This document shows positions 56,712 through 64,000 of a stretch of DNA of 64,000 nt, in pieces. The DNA is from Providencia heimbachae ATCC 35613 (GTDB taxonomy: Bacteria; Pseudomonadota; Gammaproteobacteria; Enterobacterales; Enterobacteriaceae), in contig NZ_LXEW01000032.1 in NCBI RefSeq assembly GCF_001655055.1, forward strand, positions 1-64,000, given 5' to 3'. A program made the translations under genes and the position numbers. The notes under the pieces were generated by a model, which searched no databases, was not told the origin of the DNA, and saw only the letters and a program-made list of their open reading frames with translations. The stretch's first letter is position 1, and the number at the start of each line of letters is the position of its first letter.

Positions 56712-57615
56712 GAGCGTTTCCAATTTTAGTCAGAAAAAGCCAATCATATCTAAATTACTCAACCTAACACATTAATTTTTTAGATAAATATAATGATTTT
56801 ATTCTATGAGTGGAATAAAAATTCATTTGCTATCTACTAACTCTGCAATTAAAGCGTAATTAACTAAAATTTATATCTGTAAAGTTATTGTTAGTTTGTT
56901 TATGGATGTGAGGGAAAAAGCTACTCAAAAAATAATGCAAACTAATTTATAAAAGCTGTTATTTTTTGATTTTTCCTTGTTAATCAATTAACTAGTTTAT
57001 GGTTTTTTTTTAATTTTAGCTTAAGAATTTTATTGTAATTATATAGTGGAAGTTCTAGTACTAAGTTATACCGACATAACCATATCAACTTATACCCTAT
57101 TTCTGAATAACTAAATTGATGAGATAAGCTAATTAACTTGCTTAGTGAAGAGCAATTATTTTAAGTGAATATACTTGTTGGGGTGTACGGTTTTTTGCCT
57201 TGGGTGGTAATGTAATAGGAGGAATCAACGCGGACGCGAATGTTGATATCAACTTCCTGCGATAAAGGATCAGGAAGTTTATTCTATACACTAAGTGATA
57301 TAGACATACGAGAAGCTCTGGTGGCTAGCTTGCCTTATTAAATAAATGGATGTAAGTGATTATAAAGTGAAGATTTTTTTGAAGTAAGGAATAGCGAATT
57401 TCTTGACTCACCAATATCTTATTCATCGTAATAAATGGCTTTAGATGCAGATGCCACAAAAGCTCTCACTCTCGTTTGAATAGAAGCATATAAGTATATA
57501 CGAATCTTTTAAAGCATACTCAATGGTGTTAGGTGCGGTTTAGGAGGAGTGGAGAGCCAAGGATGGAGTGAGAAAAATGAGCGGTAGCTAACCGGTAGTG
57601 TCTGAGGATATGAGG
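56712..57615. other. AT-rich gap with gene remnants
   Basis: A 904-base non-coding stretch between the recombinase and AlpA genes. The first 400 bases show nothing but AT-rich DNA. Between 57161 and 57500 are minus-strand remnants. Structures include the palindrome GTTGATATCAAC (57242-57253) overlapping arms AACTTCCTG/CAGGAAGTT (57251-57279), inside one remnant. Confidence 0.55.
57161..57283 (-). pseudogene. C-terminal remnant of an unknown gene
   Basis: From a stop at 57284-57286 the minus strand reads 40 codons, NKLPDPLSQEVDINIRVRVD then SSYYITTQGKKPYTPTSIFT, to a stop. It reads like a genuine protein end rather than random codons, but it has no start or ribosome site. A second piece at about 57435-57490 reads TRVRAFVASASKAIYYDE to a stop, with a similar RVR...YY pattern. 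They may be two diverged copies of one small island gene. The family is not recognised. Confidence 0.3.
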
Positions 57616-57828
57616 TTATCTTGACTCATCAATGCGTGCTTGTAGCCATTGTACGATTTCGCTCTTTAACCAGCGTGACATACGACCAAACTTGATGGGT
57701 TTTGGGAACTCACCCTCTTGAATGAGCTTATAGAACCACTTATCCGTTAACCCTGTTAGTGCTGTGATAAACTTCATGTCAATGAATTGGTCATCAAGTA
57801 ATGCAACATCTTCAGTTAATATACTCAT
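57616..57828 (-). CDS. AlpA-family regulator
   Basis: A 70-residue AlpA/MerR-like winged-helix protein: DMKFITALTGLTDKWFYKLI, then QEGEFPKPIKFGRMSRWLKSEIVQWL. AlpA-type proteins activate excision of P4-like elements by raising integrase or excisionase activity. AGGAG stands before ATG 57828; the frame is open to 57897. It lies upstream in the same direction as the remnants and downstream of the Gp2-type gene. Confidence 0.92.
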   Translation of the reverse strand: MSILTEDVALLDDQFIDMKFITALTGLTDKWFYKLIQEGEFPKPIKFGRMSRWLKSEIVQWLQARIDESR

Positions 57829-57941
57829 GGTAAAACTCCTGTTTTTAACGTGGGTAAAAAGCAGGAGCGATATCGAAAAGGTTGATGTAGATATCACTCC
57901 ACATCATTAACCGGACGTGTAAAAAATAACTTGGCTGTTAA

Positions 57942-58982
57942 CTACCGACGTTTTCTGGGCTTGATTTCTCCTCGCCAAAAGGTACGTTTGAATTCCGGCA
58001 CGACCAGACGAACCCATGCATCGGTTTTGCATAAATACCTGACCGCATTGAGCAACCCTTTCTTCAGATAAGCATTACCTCGGGGTAATAACCCAATCCC
58101 CAGTTCACGATATTTTTCTTTTTGGTAATTGCAGTTAAAATACAAGCCAGCCCAGTCTGTAATACGCTCTTGCCAGAGTTCACCAATCCATTTACCCAGC
58201 GTGATGTCTTGCCTCACTTTTTGTCCATCAAAGAAAAACAAGGCGTGGTAATGAAATCCTTTTTCCATACCGAATTCCAATTTCAAGATATACCCGATGC
58301 ACCATGAAAAGAGTGGGTGGCTATTAATGGCTTTGTACAGGGCTTGACGGTGCTGACGGAGGTGGTGAGCTTTGACTTTGTAGTTAACCCCACTTCGATA
58401 AGATAAGTCGATTCGTACAACCAGCAGTTTGGAATAGCATTCATACAACGAGTCAATGTACTTTTTAGCCCGTCTGTAATTCTTCTGAGCGCCTTGTTCA
58501 AAGTGACGGACTTGCTTTTTGTAGTCCGGGCTCTTTAACGTGCTTTGGAACTCACGGAAGGCCTCGTTAAGCCACTGAACGTGTTCAGGGGCATCCACCA
58601 TCGAGTATTTATCACCGTCTATGAGTGCCTTGCTTAGACGGTATTTTTTAACCAGAGAAAGCAACAGTACTAGGGTGGGATGTAAGTGCTGTATTCGAGA
58701 TGTTTTCATTGATTGAATGTAAGCCGTGAACTTGAGTGTGTCTAAAAATAGCTCACCTTTGGGGGACTCAGAGATCAGTTTCAAACGTGGGTTATCTGGG
58801 GATAAGGGAATACCCTTATATAAATCTGACTGATGATTTAATCGCTTTGAGAGGCGATTAATATTGCCCATGAGTAAAGAAACCAACTCACGCATTGCGT
58901 GATCCTGAGTGAGTGTTAAACGGTCATTTTCAAAAGTGGTTGAGAGAGCAACTTGATTTAGGTGAAGTGCATGATGGGTCAT
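57942..58982 (-). CDS. YagK/YfjJ-type (inovirus Gp2 family) protein
   Basis: A 346-residue protein whose C-terminal two thirds match the YagK/YfjJ domain seen in inovirus Gp2 replication proteins and island genes next to alpA. Visible features are a histidine motif GFHYHALFFFDGQKV near residue 232, like the HUH-type replication initiator metal site, and a conserved tyrosine-rich stretch KNYRRAKKYIDSLYECYSKL near 155. No helicase domain is present. ATG 58982 with AGGTAA before it is used. It probably initiates rolling-circle replication of the island circle, which is inference from the family. Confidence 0.8.
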   Translation of the reverse strand: MTHHALHLNQVALSTTFENDRLTLTQDHAMRELVSLLMGNINRLSKRLNHQSDLYKGIPLSPDNPRLKLISESPKGELFLDTLKFTAYIQSMKTSRIQHLHPTLVLLLSLVKKYRLSKALIDGDKYSMVDAPEHVQWLNEAFREFQSTLKSPDYKKQVRHFEQGAQKNYRRAKKYIDSLYECYSKLLVVRIDLSYRSGVNYKVKAHHLRQHRQALYKAINSHPLFSWCIGYILKLEFGMEKGFHYHALFFFDGQKVRQDITLGKWIGELWQERITDWAGLYFNCNYQKEKYRELGIGLLPRGNAYLKKGLLNAVRYLCKTDAWVRLVVPEFKRTFWRGEIKPRKRR

Positions 58983-59502
58983 TTTGGTTACCTGTGATCG
59001 AGTAAAAGTTCGTATCATCAGGCGAGGAATTTTTTTTTAATTTTTCTACCGGCCGCAATATAAAGAACGCTAGTTTTTACCTAAATCAGTAGGGAGTTAC
59101 ATTATTTATGCTTAATATCCTTTGAGTGATATTAAGCGAGACTTTACTAGTTATCATCCTTCTGTCGTCAGCATAGAGATGAACTGTTCAAGATAAACAA
59201 GAGGTATCTCGATTAACTTACTAATAATAAACAATCCTAGAGGCTGAACTCGAACACCCTTGCTTATTAGATGGTCATGCTTGAAATTATCAGGTTATTT
59301 TTTGATTTTAAACTCATTACAGATGCTTTAAGTTAGTACTTTTTATTTCAACTTATTGAAAGTAATTATTTATAATTAAATCATCTATACGTATATACAA
59401 CACAAAGTATGACATAAAAACAACGTAAATTGTGACATAATAGAGACTAATTAAAGACAAAATAAACTACACTATTACTACGTAGTTCTTATGGGAGAAT
59501 TT
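58983..59502. promoter_or_regulatory. Divergent gap with hairpin and repeats
   Basis: A 520-base AT-rich region between the Gp2-type gene and the unknown gene at 59503. It holds a hairpin with exact 10-base arms GCTTAATATC (59110-59119) and GATATTAAGC (59128-59137). Near 59403-59440 is a repeated GACATAA motif (ATGACATAA and GTGACATAA, 25-base spacing) before the rightward gene. These may be operator sites; no gene is seen. Confidence 0.45.
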
Positions 59503-60423
59503 ATGTCTAAGCAGGATAAATATTTAAAAGTAAGTAATGACAGAGAACGGTATTTTTATAGTTCTTACATTTCAAAAATGTTAAACCTTCCATTGATGAA
59601 GACTCGTCTACAAAGTGAAAAAGAGCTTAATCAAGCCATAAAAAATAAGCTGGAAGATACGGCAGAGCGTATGCGGTTCATTCGTGAGGCGAGGGATGCA
59701 TTTAGTTGTAAAGTTATACAAAATGAAGAATTTGATTGGATTAAATCCAATCAGCGATGTACATTTTTTATTCTCTATTACATCAATCATTATTTAACGA
59801 ACAAAAAGATTTTTGCTATTAGTAACCATCTATATCGAGGCATTCATCAATCATCTGCATATGAACGTGTCGATTACCCAACTCCATTGGATGAGTACGA
59901 GTATCGCAAGCAAGGCTTACCTCAAGCGCCTAATAATGCAAAGGATGCATTAAATAATATTATGTGTTTTTTTGATTTACTGGATTCTTCAATGGAAAAG
60001 AAAATTGAAGTTCTTGCGTATTTGAAACAGGAATGGATGTCAATTAAGGATGCAAACTACTTGTCATGGCTTGATGAAGGTAATGCAATCCAAATGAAAT
60101 GGGCAAAAAATTATATTGCAAGGTCACGTTTATTTTCTCGATTCCCTCGTTCAGAAGCTTATACATTTGCAAGTGAACGAGTGCAGTTAATGGGGTATTT
60201 TGATGTTAGCTTAGATATATCACCAGACTCAAAAGAGCTATTGATGATTAAAATGAAAAAAGCGTGGTCACAAGAAAACTATCGAAATCAAATTGTAGAA
60301 AAGAAAGTGTTGAACACGTATTTAGATAAAGGTGTGAAAGATAAGTTATCGAGGCTAGCTAAACGTCACCGAATGAAAATTAACGAGTATTTGACATATC
60401 TAATTGAAAAAGAAGATGAATAA
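59503..60423 (+). CDS. Unknown island protein with ribbon-helix-helix-like C-terminus
   Basis: A 306-residue protein I do not recognise. The N-terminal 60 residues are charged and helical. The middle holds aromatic-rich stretches (RCTFFILYYINHYL near 88, SNHLYRGIHQSSAYERV near 110) and a LDSSMEKKIEVLAYLKQEWM helix near 160. The last 40 residues (NTYLDKGVKDKLSRLAKRHR, then MKINEYLTYLIEKE) read as strand-helix-helix like Arc/MetJ ribbon-helix-helix DNA-binding domains. GGGAGAATTT precedes ATG 59503. It could be a plasmid-style replication or partition regulator, or a DNA-binding effector. No catalytic motif is seen. Confidence 0.6.
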   Translation: MSKQDKYLKVSNDRERYFYSSYISKMLNLPLMKTRLQSEKELNQAIKNKLEDTAERMRFIREARDAFSCKVIQNEEFDWIKSNQRCTFFILYYINHYLTNKKIFAISNHLYRGIHQSSAYERVDYPTPLDEYEYRKQGLPQAPNNAKDALNNIMCFFDLLDSSMEKKIEVLAYLKQEWMSIKDANYLSWLDEGNAIQMKWAKNYIARSRLFSRFPRSEAYTFASERVQLMGYFDVSLDISPDSKELLMIKMKKAWSQENYRNQIVEKKVLNTYLDKGVKDKLSRLAKRHRMKINEYLTYLIEKEDE

Positions 60424-60644
60424 ATTAAAATCATCATGATTCAGTATTTTTTCATATATATATTATTTTAGGGATAATGAGTCTGACTATTTAATTTATA
60501 TATCAACAAGTTAGATTAAGTTCGTGACACACCCTGTCATTTTCTCTCCTTTTTATACCAAAAAAAAGTCAAATAGCCGGACATAACCTGTCCGGTGAGG
60601 TTGTTATCGTGGTGTCCTCTTTTTCAAACTCGAGAATAACATTG
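60424..60644 (+). promoter_or_regulatory. Leader region of the YaaW-like gene
   Basis: A 221-base gap. It holds exact 7-base arms CCGGACA (60577-60583) and TGTCCGG (60589-60595) with a 5-base loop, about 50 bases before ATG 60645. This could be an operator palindrome or a leader hairpin. Confidence 0.4.
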
Positions 60645-61373
60645 ATGACAACTTACCGATTAGATACCGATTTAGCGTTTTTACGTGAATGCAGCAATGA
60701 AGAGCTGGACTTGCTGGTGTCTGTGCTCATCCATGACAGTAAAGATGGACAAAAGCGCTGGACTGAAACCTTAACCAGCTCGCCTGAATATCAACTGTAT
60801 CATCCTGAGCACCAGCAATACTGGATGTCAATTGCGGCGGAGCTACAAGCCTTTGGGGCCAACAGCTTGATGAGTCTCGTTCGAGGTAATAAAGGCGTGT
60901 TATATCGTGAAATATTACAAGATGTCTGTGACCACCTCGACGTCAATTATCCGAAGGTCGGAAATACTGAAACCTTAGAGTTAAATCTGTTATTGAAAGT
61001 ATTAGAAAAAAGCTTAAATGCGCTGACGACAGAAGAGCTACAAGCCTTCTCTCGTGATATGCAACTTAATCTCACCAATCCCACTCCCCAACTGATTTTG
61101 ATTGCTGTTCAAGCGGCTATCCGTACCTCAGGCATTGCTGCACTGGAAGTGGCCACACTCTCAGCCATTGGCGTGATTAATGCACTCGGTGGGGTAGCCA
61201 CCCTCGGTACACTCTTTGCCGCACACCGAGCACTTTCCTTGATTGCAGGGCCGCTTGGTCTTGCTGTTAGTTCAGCATGGCTTGTCGCTGACTTAGCGGG
61301 ACCCGCTTATCGTGTCACTGTCCCCGCCTGCATCATTGTGGCGTACTTACGACAAAAAGCCTTATCGCAATAA
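60645..61373 (+). CDS. YaaW/UPF0174-family protein
   Basis: A 242-residue protein with a DUF3944-like N-terminus (TYRLDTDLAFLRECSNEELD) and a UPF0174 body, as in E. coli YaaW. The middle has the family stretch YWMSIAAELQAFGANSLMS near 78. A C-terminal alanine/glycine-rich hydrophobic region (GVINALGGVATLGTLFAAHR) is followed by the common ending AYRVTVPACIIVAYLRQKAL. Function unknown; such genes are common in islands. ATG 60645 is chosen over 60609 because it gives the family start. The next gene follows after 56 bases. Confidence 0.8.
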   Translation: MTTYRLDTDLAFLRECSNEELDLLVSVLIHDSKDGQKRWTETLTSSPEYQLYHPEHQQYWMSIAAELQAFGANSLMSLVRGNKGVLYREILQDVCDHLDVNYPKVGNTETLELNLLLKVLEKSLNALTTEELQAFSRDMQLNLTNPTPQLILIAVQAAIRTSGIAALEVATLSAIGVINALGGVATLGTLFAAHRALSLIAGPLGLAVSSAWLVADLAGPAYRVTVPACIIVAYLRQKALSQ

Positions 61374-61429
61374 GGTTCACCACTCCCACTCTATCCGCTT
61401 GCCGGAGCTATTTTAATAAGGACAACATC

Positions 61430-62107
61430 ATGTCGACATCTGCGTCTCGCCATGACCGGCTTGCGTCTCGGTTGGCGTTTATTATCAGTCAATTATTTCG
61501 AGGAGAAACTGTTTATTTATCAGCACTTTCAGAGGAGCTCAATGTTTCAACTCGCACCCTACGGCGTGATTTTAATGAGCGCCTTCAGTATCTGGATTTG
61601 GAATATCACCAAGGTGGTTATCGATTAGCGGCGTCACAGCGCCCCTTTCGTACCGATAAGGACATACTGCGCTTTGCGGCCATTACGCATGTCACCTCAC
61701 TGTTTCCCGCCTTAGACAGGAAGCTGCTGACGGTTTTGCTCGACCCGACGATTGATTCACCATTTATTGTCTACCATACGCCACCAGAGCAGCGTCCCTC
61801 GCTATTCGGGGGCTTTTATGTCCTCACGCAAGCCATTGTGAAACGGCGTTTACTGCAATTTGCCCACCAAGGAAAAAACATCACGAACGTCGCCCCGTAT
61901 AAGTTGATTTATTACCACGGTCATTGGTATCTCGTCGCCGATATCGCACAGCACATTCACGTGTTTGATGTGATGGCCCTGCAAGATGTGGTCATGACTG
62001 CGCGGGGCTTTCGTTATCGTGAACCCCTTAATCAACGGTTATGTGAAGAGGCGTTTATTCAAGCTTTGCCCCATTACCAATATATCCAATCACTCGTTAA
62101 ATTATAA
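61430..62107 (+). CDS. WYL-domain transcriptional regulator (YfjR-like)
   Basis: A 225-residue regulator with an N-terminal HTH (SALSEELNVSTRTLRRDFNE near residue 30-50) and a C-terminal WYL domain (KLIYYHGHWYLVADIAQHIH near 160, with the usual W-Y-L spot seen as HWYLVAD). WYL proteins bind ligands or nucleic acid; some control phage-defence genes. It resembles CP4-57 YfjR in size and context. AAGGA precedes the ATG. It is followed nine bases later by the lipoprotein gene, so they form an operon with YaaW-like upstream. Confidence 0.9.
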   Translation: MSTSASRHDRLASRLAFIISQLFRGETVYLSALSEELNVSTRTLRRDFNERLQYLDLEYHQGGYRLAASQRPFRTDKDILRFAAITHVTSLFPALDRKLLTVLLDPTIDSPFIVYHTPPEQRPSLFGGFYVLTQAIVKRRLLQFAHQGKNITNVAPYKLIYYHGHWYLVADIAQHIHVFDVMALQDVVMTARGFRYREPLNQRLCEEAFIQALPHYQYIQSLVKL

Positions 62108-62116
62108 GGTATTAAG

Positions 62117-63202
62117 ATGAAAGCTATTTTTTATACTGTTTGCATCAGCAGCGCACTATTGCTGGGATGTGATGATGCAATATCAACCCCCTCTAAGGCT
62201 GTTTCCCAAGATATTTTGCATGTTCAAGGATTGATTTATGATTACGACCGCAGTGTCACCCTCGGCGGTGTACTCAATCACCGTAAAGATTGTGTTTCGT
62301 CAACATGGGAAACCTTAACGGATGAACAAGAAAGACCCTTGGTGGTCTATAAGTGTCAGTTAGCTGAAGGGGTATTACAAACCGTCATTAACCGCAATTT
62401 AACTAACTGGTATCAAAATACAATCAAAAACATGGAAGGAGTAAAATCACGATTAGCTAATGCTGAACCTCTTACCTTAGCAAGTCAGGTGACTATACCT
62501 GACTTAAGTTCTGTTTTGCATATAGTCACCTCTATCACCCAGCAAGAGTTCGATTGGTCATTATTACGGCAACATATTAAACAGAATTATTTTGTCGCTT
62601 ACGAATTTGAATTTATACCAAACTATCAACCGTCTGAAGAAGAAAAACAACAACTCGCACACTGGAATAGTCTGATAGATCCGCTGGACGCTTTTCGCTA
62701 TGAGGCAGATGACGTCAGTAAAATTCTGCTTTCGTGGTTAAATCAAGAGTCAAATGCGAAACAACAACTCACACAGTTAGAAACCCGGCTACGACAAAGC
62801 ATGGTTAAACGTCAGAAACAGATTGAAGAAGTAATGGCCCCATTTAAAGCACAGCAAAATGTTGGGATACAAGAAACGGAGAAGTATATTCATGAGTTAA
62901 AACAAGCTCAGACAAACTCGTCAGATTGGGCACTGACTCAAATCTTTATTTGGAGTCTCGTTAATCCTGAAAAACCCGTATTAACTCATGCGCTATTTAG
63001 TCTCGAAGACTCAAGAGGAAGAGAAGACTTCACGCCGTGGATAATCAAGGTTATGGGCCAATCAGCCCGTACGGATGCATTAGCTTGGATATATCAAGAT
63101 AAAATGAACTCAAAAGATTATATTAACAACCTAGCAAAAGCGCTCTTTTTCTACCAAATACAATCCATTACAAAACCCGAGTTTTCTCGCTATCGTTACT
63201 AA
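62117..63202 (+). CDS. Putative inner-membrane lipoprotein, unknown
   Basis: A 361-residue lipoprotein. A short signal peptide ends in the lipobox LLLGC (cysteine near residue 18) followed by DD; aspartate at +2 normally keeps lipoproteins in the inner membrane. A charged linker, two helical regions (about 215-265 heptad-like, LTQLETRLRQSMVKRQKQIE) and an ending YRY follow. It may be related to CP4-57 YfjS by position after yfjR, but I cannot confirm homology. No enzymatic motif is seen. Confidence 0.7.
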   Translation: MKAIFYTVCISSALLLGCDDAISTPSKAVSQDILHVQGLIYDYDRSVTLGGVLNHRKDCVSSTWETLTDEQERPLVVYKCQLAEGVLQTVINRNLTNWYQNTIKNMEGVKSRLANAEPLTLASQVTIPDLSSVLHIVTSITQQEFDWSLLRQHIKQNYFVAYEFEFIPNYQPSEEEKQQLAHWNSLIDPLDAFRYEADDVSKILLSWLNQESNAKQQLTQLETRLRQSMVKRQKQIEEVMAPFKAQQNVGIQETEKYIHELKQAQTNSSDWALTQIFIWSLVNPEKPVLTHALFSLEDSRGREDFTPWIIKVMGQSARTDALAWIYQDKMNSKDYINNLAKALFFYQIQSITKPEFSRYRY

Positions 63203-63285
63203 TCGACTCATCGTGAAAATTTACCGGATTTTTCACGGTCTCTTTTGCGCTTACACTCTGTAGGCACATTCATTAAGGTGAATTT

Positions 63286-63504
63286 ATGTCTATCTTTAAA
63301 CTTATCGCGACCTCAGTAAGCGTTGTGACACTAGTGTCTATCACCTACTACGCCCAGAAGACGGTCAATGAGCAACTTACGCTTGAAGGCGAGTATTCTG
63401 GAGCAGAAATTCAAGCCGCTCGACTTGGCGCAACACTAGCGTGTACCTCGTTATTAGGTGGCGCCATTGAACGACTGCTCAACGGACTATTTAGCGACCA
63501 CTAA
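63286..63504 (+). CDS. Small membrane protein, unknown
   Basis: A 72-residue protein with a hydrophobic segment at 4-22 (KLIATSVSVVTLVSITYYAQ) and a second one at 46-60 (ARLGATLACTSLLGG). AAGGTG precedes the ATG. It follows the lipoprotein gene by 83 bases, probably in the same transcript. No family is recognised. Confidence 0.55.
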   Translation: MSIFKLIATSVSVVTLVSITYYAQKTVNEQLTLEGEYSGAEIQAARLGATLACTSLLGGAIERLLNGLFSDH

Positions 63505-63593
63505 AACTCAATTATTTCAATGTAATAACAGCATAACGGCAGGCCAACTGGTCTGCCTTTTTTATTTCGTCATATCCACAAAAGGGCTTTCTT

Positions 63594-64000
63594 ATGATAC
63601 TTGAACCCATCATCGCAACACACGTTTCCAACCACCAGCGCATGCATTTTTGGCAAACCCACTTTGGCACTGTTGAAGGCTTCGCCACGTTTGAAGTTGT
63701 TATCTTTACCATCATGGGGCAGTTTTGTGATGAATATGCAGGCGGTTATTGGGAATACTGCACCTTACCCAATGGCGGTGCGTTTATTTATCCGGATTTG
63801 AGCCCCGAAAAATTAACACTGTTCAATATGCACAATATGCACAATATACACAATGGCAATGAAGCAGTACTGAGCCCAGAAGCGGCAGGTGTCGCTGTCT
63901 GCTTGATGTTGTATAGCCAGTGGTCATTTAGAACCGAAAGTGAACTACTAGTTGAGCGTTTCTACCAACTTCGTGACTACGCCATTCAACATCCCGAAAG
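63594..64000 (+). CDS. Antirestriction protein (ArdB/KlcA/YfjX type), truncated by window end
   Basis: The frame is open to the window edge (135 codons). Near residue 48 it reads FCDEYAGGYWEYCTLPNGGA followed by FIYPDL, the core of the ArdB/KlcA/YfjX antirestriction family, which blocks type I restriction in vivo. Another conserved part is SPEAAGVAVCLMLYSQWSF near 100. A tandem 9-base repeat AATATGCAC (63825-63851, three copies) encodes HNMHNMHN. ATG 63594 is the only reasonable start; the ribosome site is weak (AAAGGG). The C-terminus is missing only because the window ends. Confidence 0.85.
   Translation, partial: MILEPIIATHVSNHQRMHFWQTHFGTVEGFATFEVVIFTIMGQFCDEYAGGYWEYCTLPNGGAFIYPDLSPEKLTLFNMHNMHNIHNGNEAVLSPEAAGVAVCLMLYSQWSFRTESELLVERFYQLRDYAIQHPE
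63825..63851 (+). repeat. Tandem 9-base repeat inside the antirestriction gene
   Basis: Three copies of AATATGCAC (the third AATATACAC) keep the frame and encode N-M-H/N-I-H units, likely length-variable by slippage. Confidence 0.7.

Larger units (their letters stand above)
44480..64000 (+). mobile_element. selC-integrated genomic island, right end off-window
   Basis: The stretch starts at the selC 3' end with a P4-type integrase. It carries a complete fimbrial operon with its switch and then CP4-57/P4-like genes (AlpA, YagK/YfjJ-type, YaaW-like, WYL regulator, lipoprotein, antirestriction). Gene-poor AT-rich gaps with remnants at 45898-46631 and 56712-57615 separate the modules, suggesting stepwise assembly. 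The order matches no element I can name. Confidence 0.8.

Noticed and set aside
57942-58982. An inovirus prophage
   Set aside because: Only the Gp2-type replication-like gene is present; no coat, Zot-like or other filamentous phage genes lie nearby.
44480-64000. A second copy of the selC 3' end (attR) within the window
   Set aside because: No match to the tRNA 3' end was found on reading both strands by eye.

Overview
The window looks like a chromosomal segment of an enteric bacterium of the Morganellaceae, most likely Providencia. I base this on the E. coli-like gene order of many housekeeping blocks (acs-yjcH-actP, aroKB-damX-dam-rpe-gph-trpS, mrcA/nudE/igaA, hslRO-pckA, yhiN/pitA/uspB/uspA), a moderately AT-rich composition by eye, and a Proteus Mrp-type fimbrial operon. 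The genus is inference from sequence alone.

Layout, 1-4450: a small membrane protein, then a leftward four-gene operon. It encodes an RraA-like protein, a BacA-like prephenate decarboxylase/dehydratase-fold protein, a BacB-like cupin and a class II DAHP synthase. The synthase gene is interrupted by one in-frame TAG. Together this looks like a pathway that diverts prephenate to a dihydro-aromatic amino acid or related metabolite. 4451-14400: acetate uptake and activation (actP, yjcH, acs), sodA behind a Fur-box promoter, a MOSC protein, a LysR/pirin/YcaC-like block, a methyltransferase and a zinc-ribbon protein. 14500-24400: the trpS-gph-rpe-dam-damX-aroB-aroK block, then hofQ-O-N-M, in which hofP seems to be fused into a shortened hofQ. 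24500-44110: mrcA, nudE, igaA, hslR, hslO, pckA, an acyltransferase, yhhW, the small RNA ryhB with a near-consensus Fur box, yhiN, pitA, uspB, uspA, gdhA, rsmJ and prlC.

From 44385 to the right edge: the selenocysteine tRNA gene selC, directly followed by a P4-type integrase and a genomic island whose far end is not in the window. The island carries a leftward ten-gene chaperone/usher fimbrial operon (46632-55020), preceded by two MrpJ-like helix-turn-helix genes. Upstream of these lies a 338-bp segment bounded by exact 25-bp inverted repeats, next to a FimB/MrpI-type tyrosine recombinase gene. This is a complete phase-variation switch. In the orientation given, its best promoters point away from the fimbrial genes and toward the recombinase gene in antisense, so the operon reads as OFF. 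The rest of the island is CP4-57-like: AlpA, a YagK/YfjJ (inovirus Gp2-type) protein, an unrecognised protein with a ribbon-helix-helix-like tail, a YaaW-family protein, a WYL regulator, an inner-membrane-type lipoprotein, a small membrane protein and the start of an antirestriction protein cut by the window end.

The most notable points are the invertible fimbrial switch with promoter-proximal MrpJ-type genes, the BacA/BacB-like operon with its amber-interrupted DAHP synthase, the ryhB gene, the hofP-hofQ fusion, and the selC island with its poorly known cargo.
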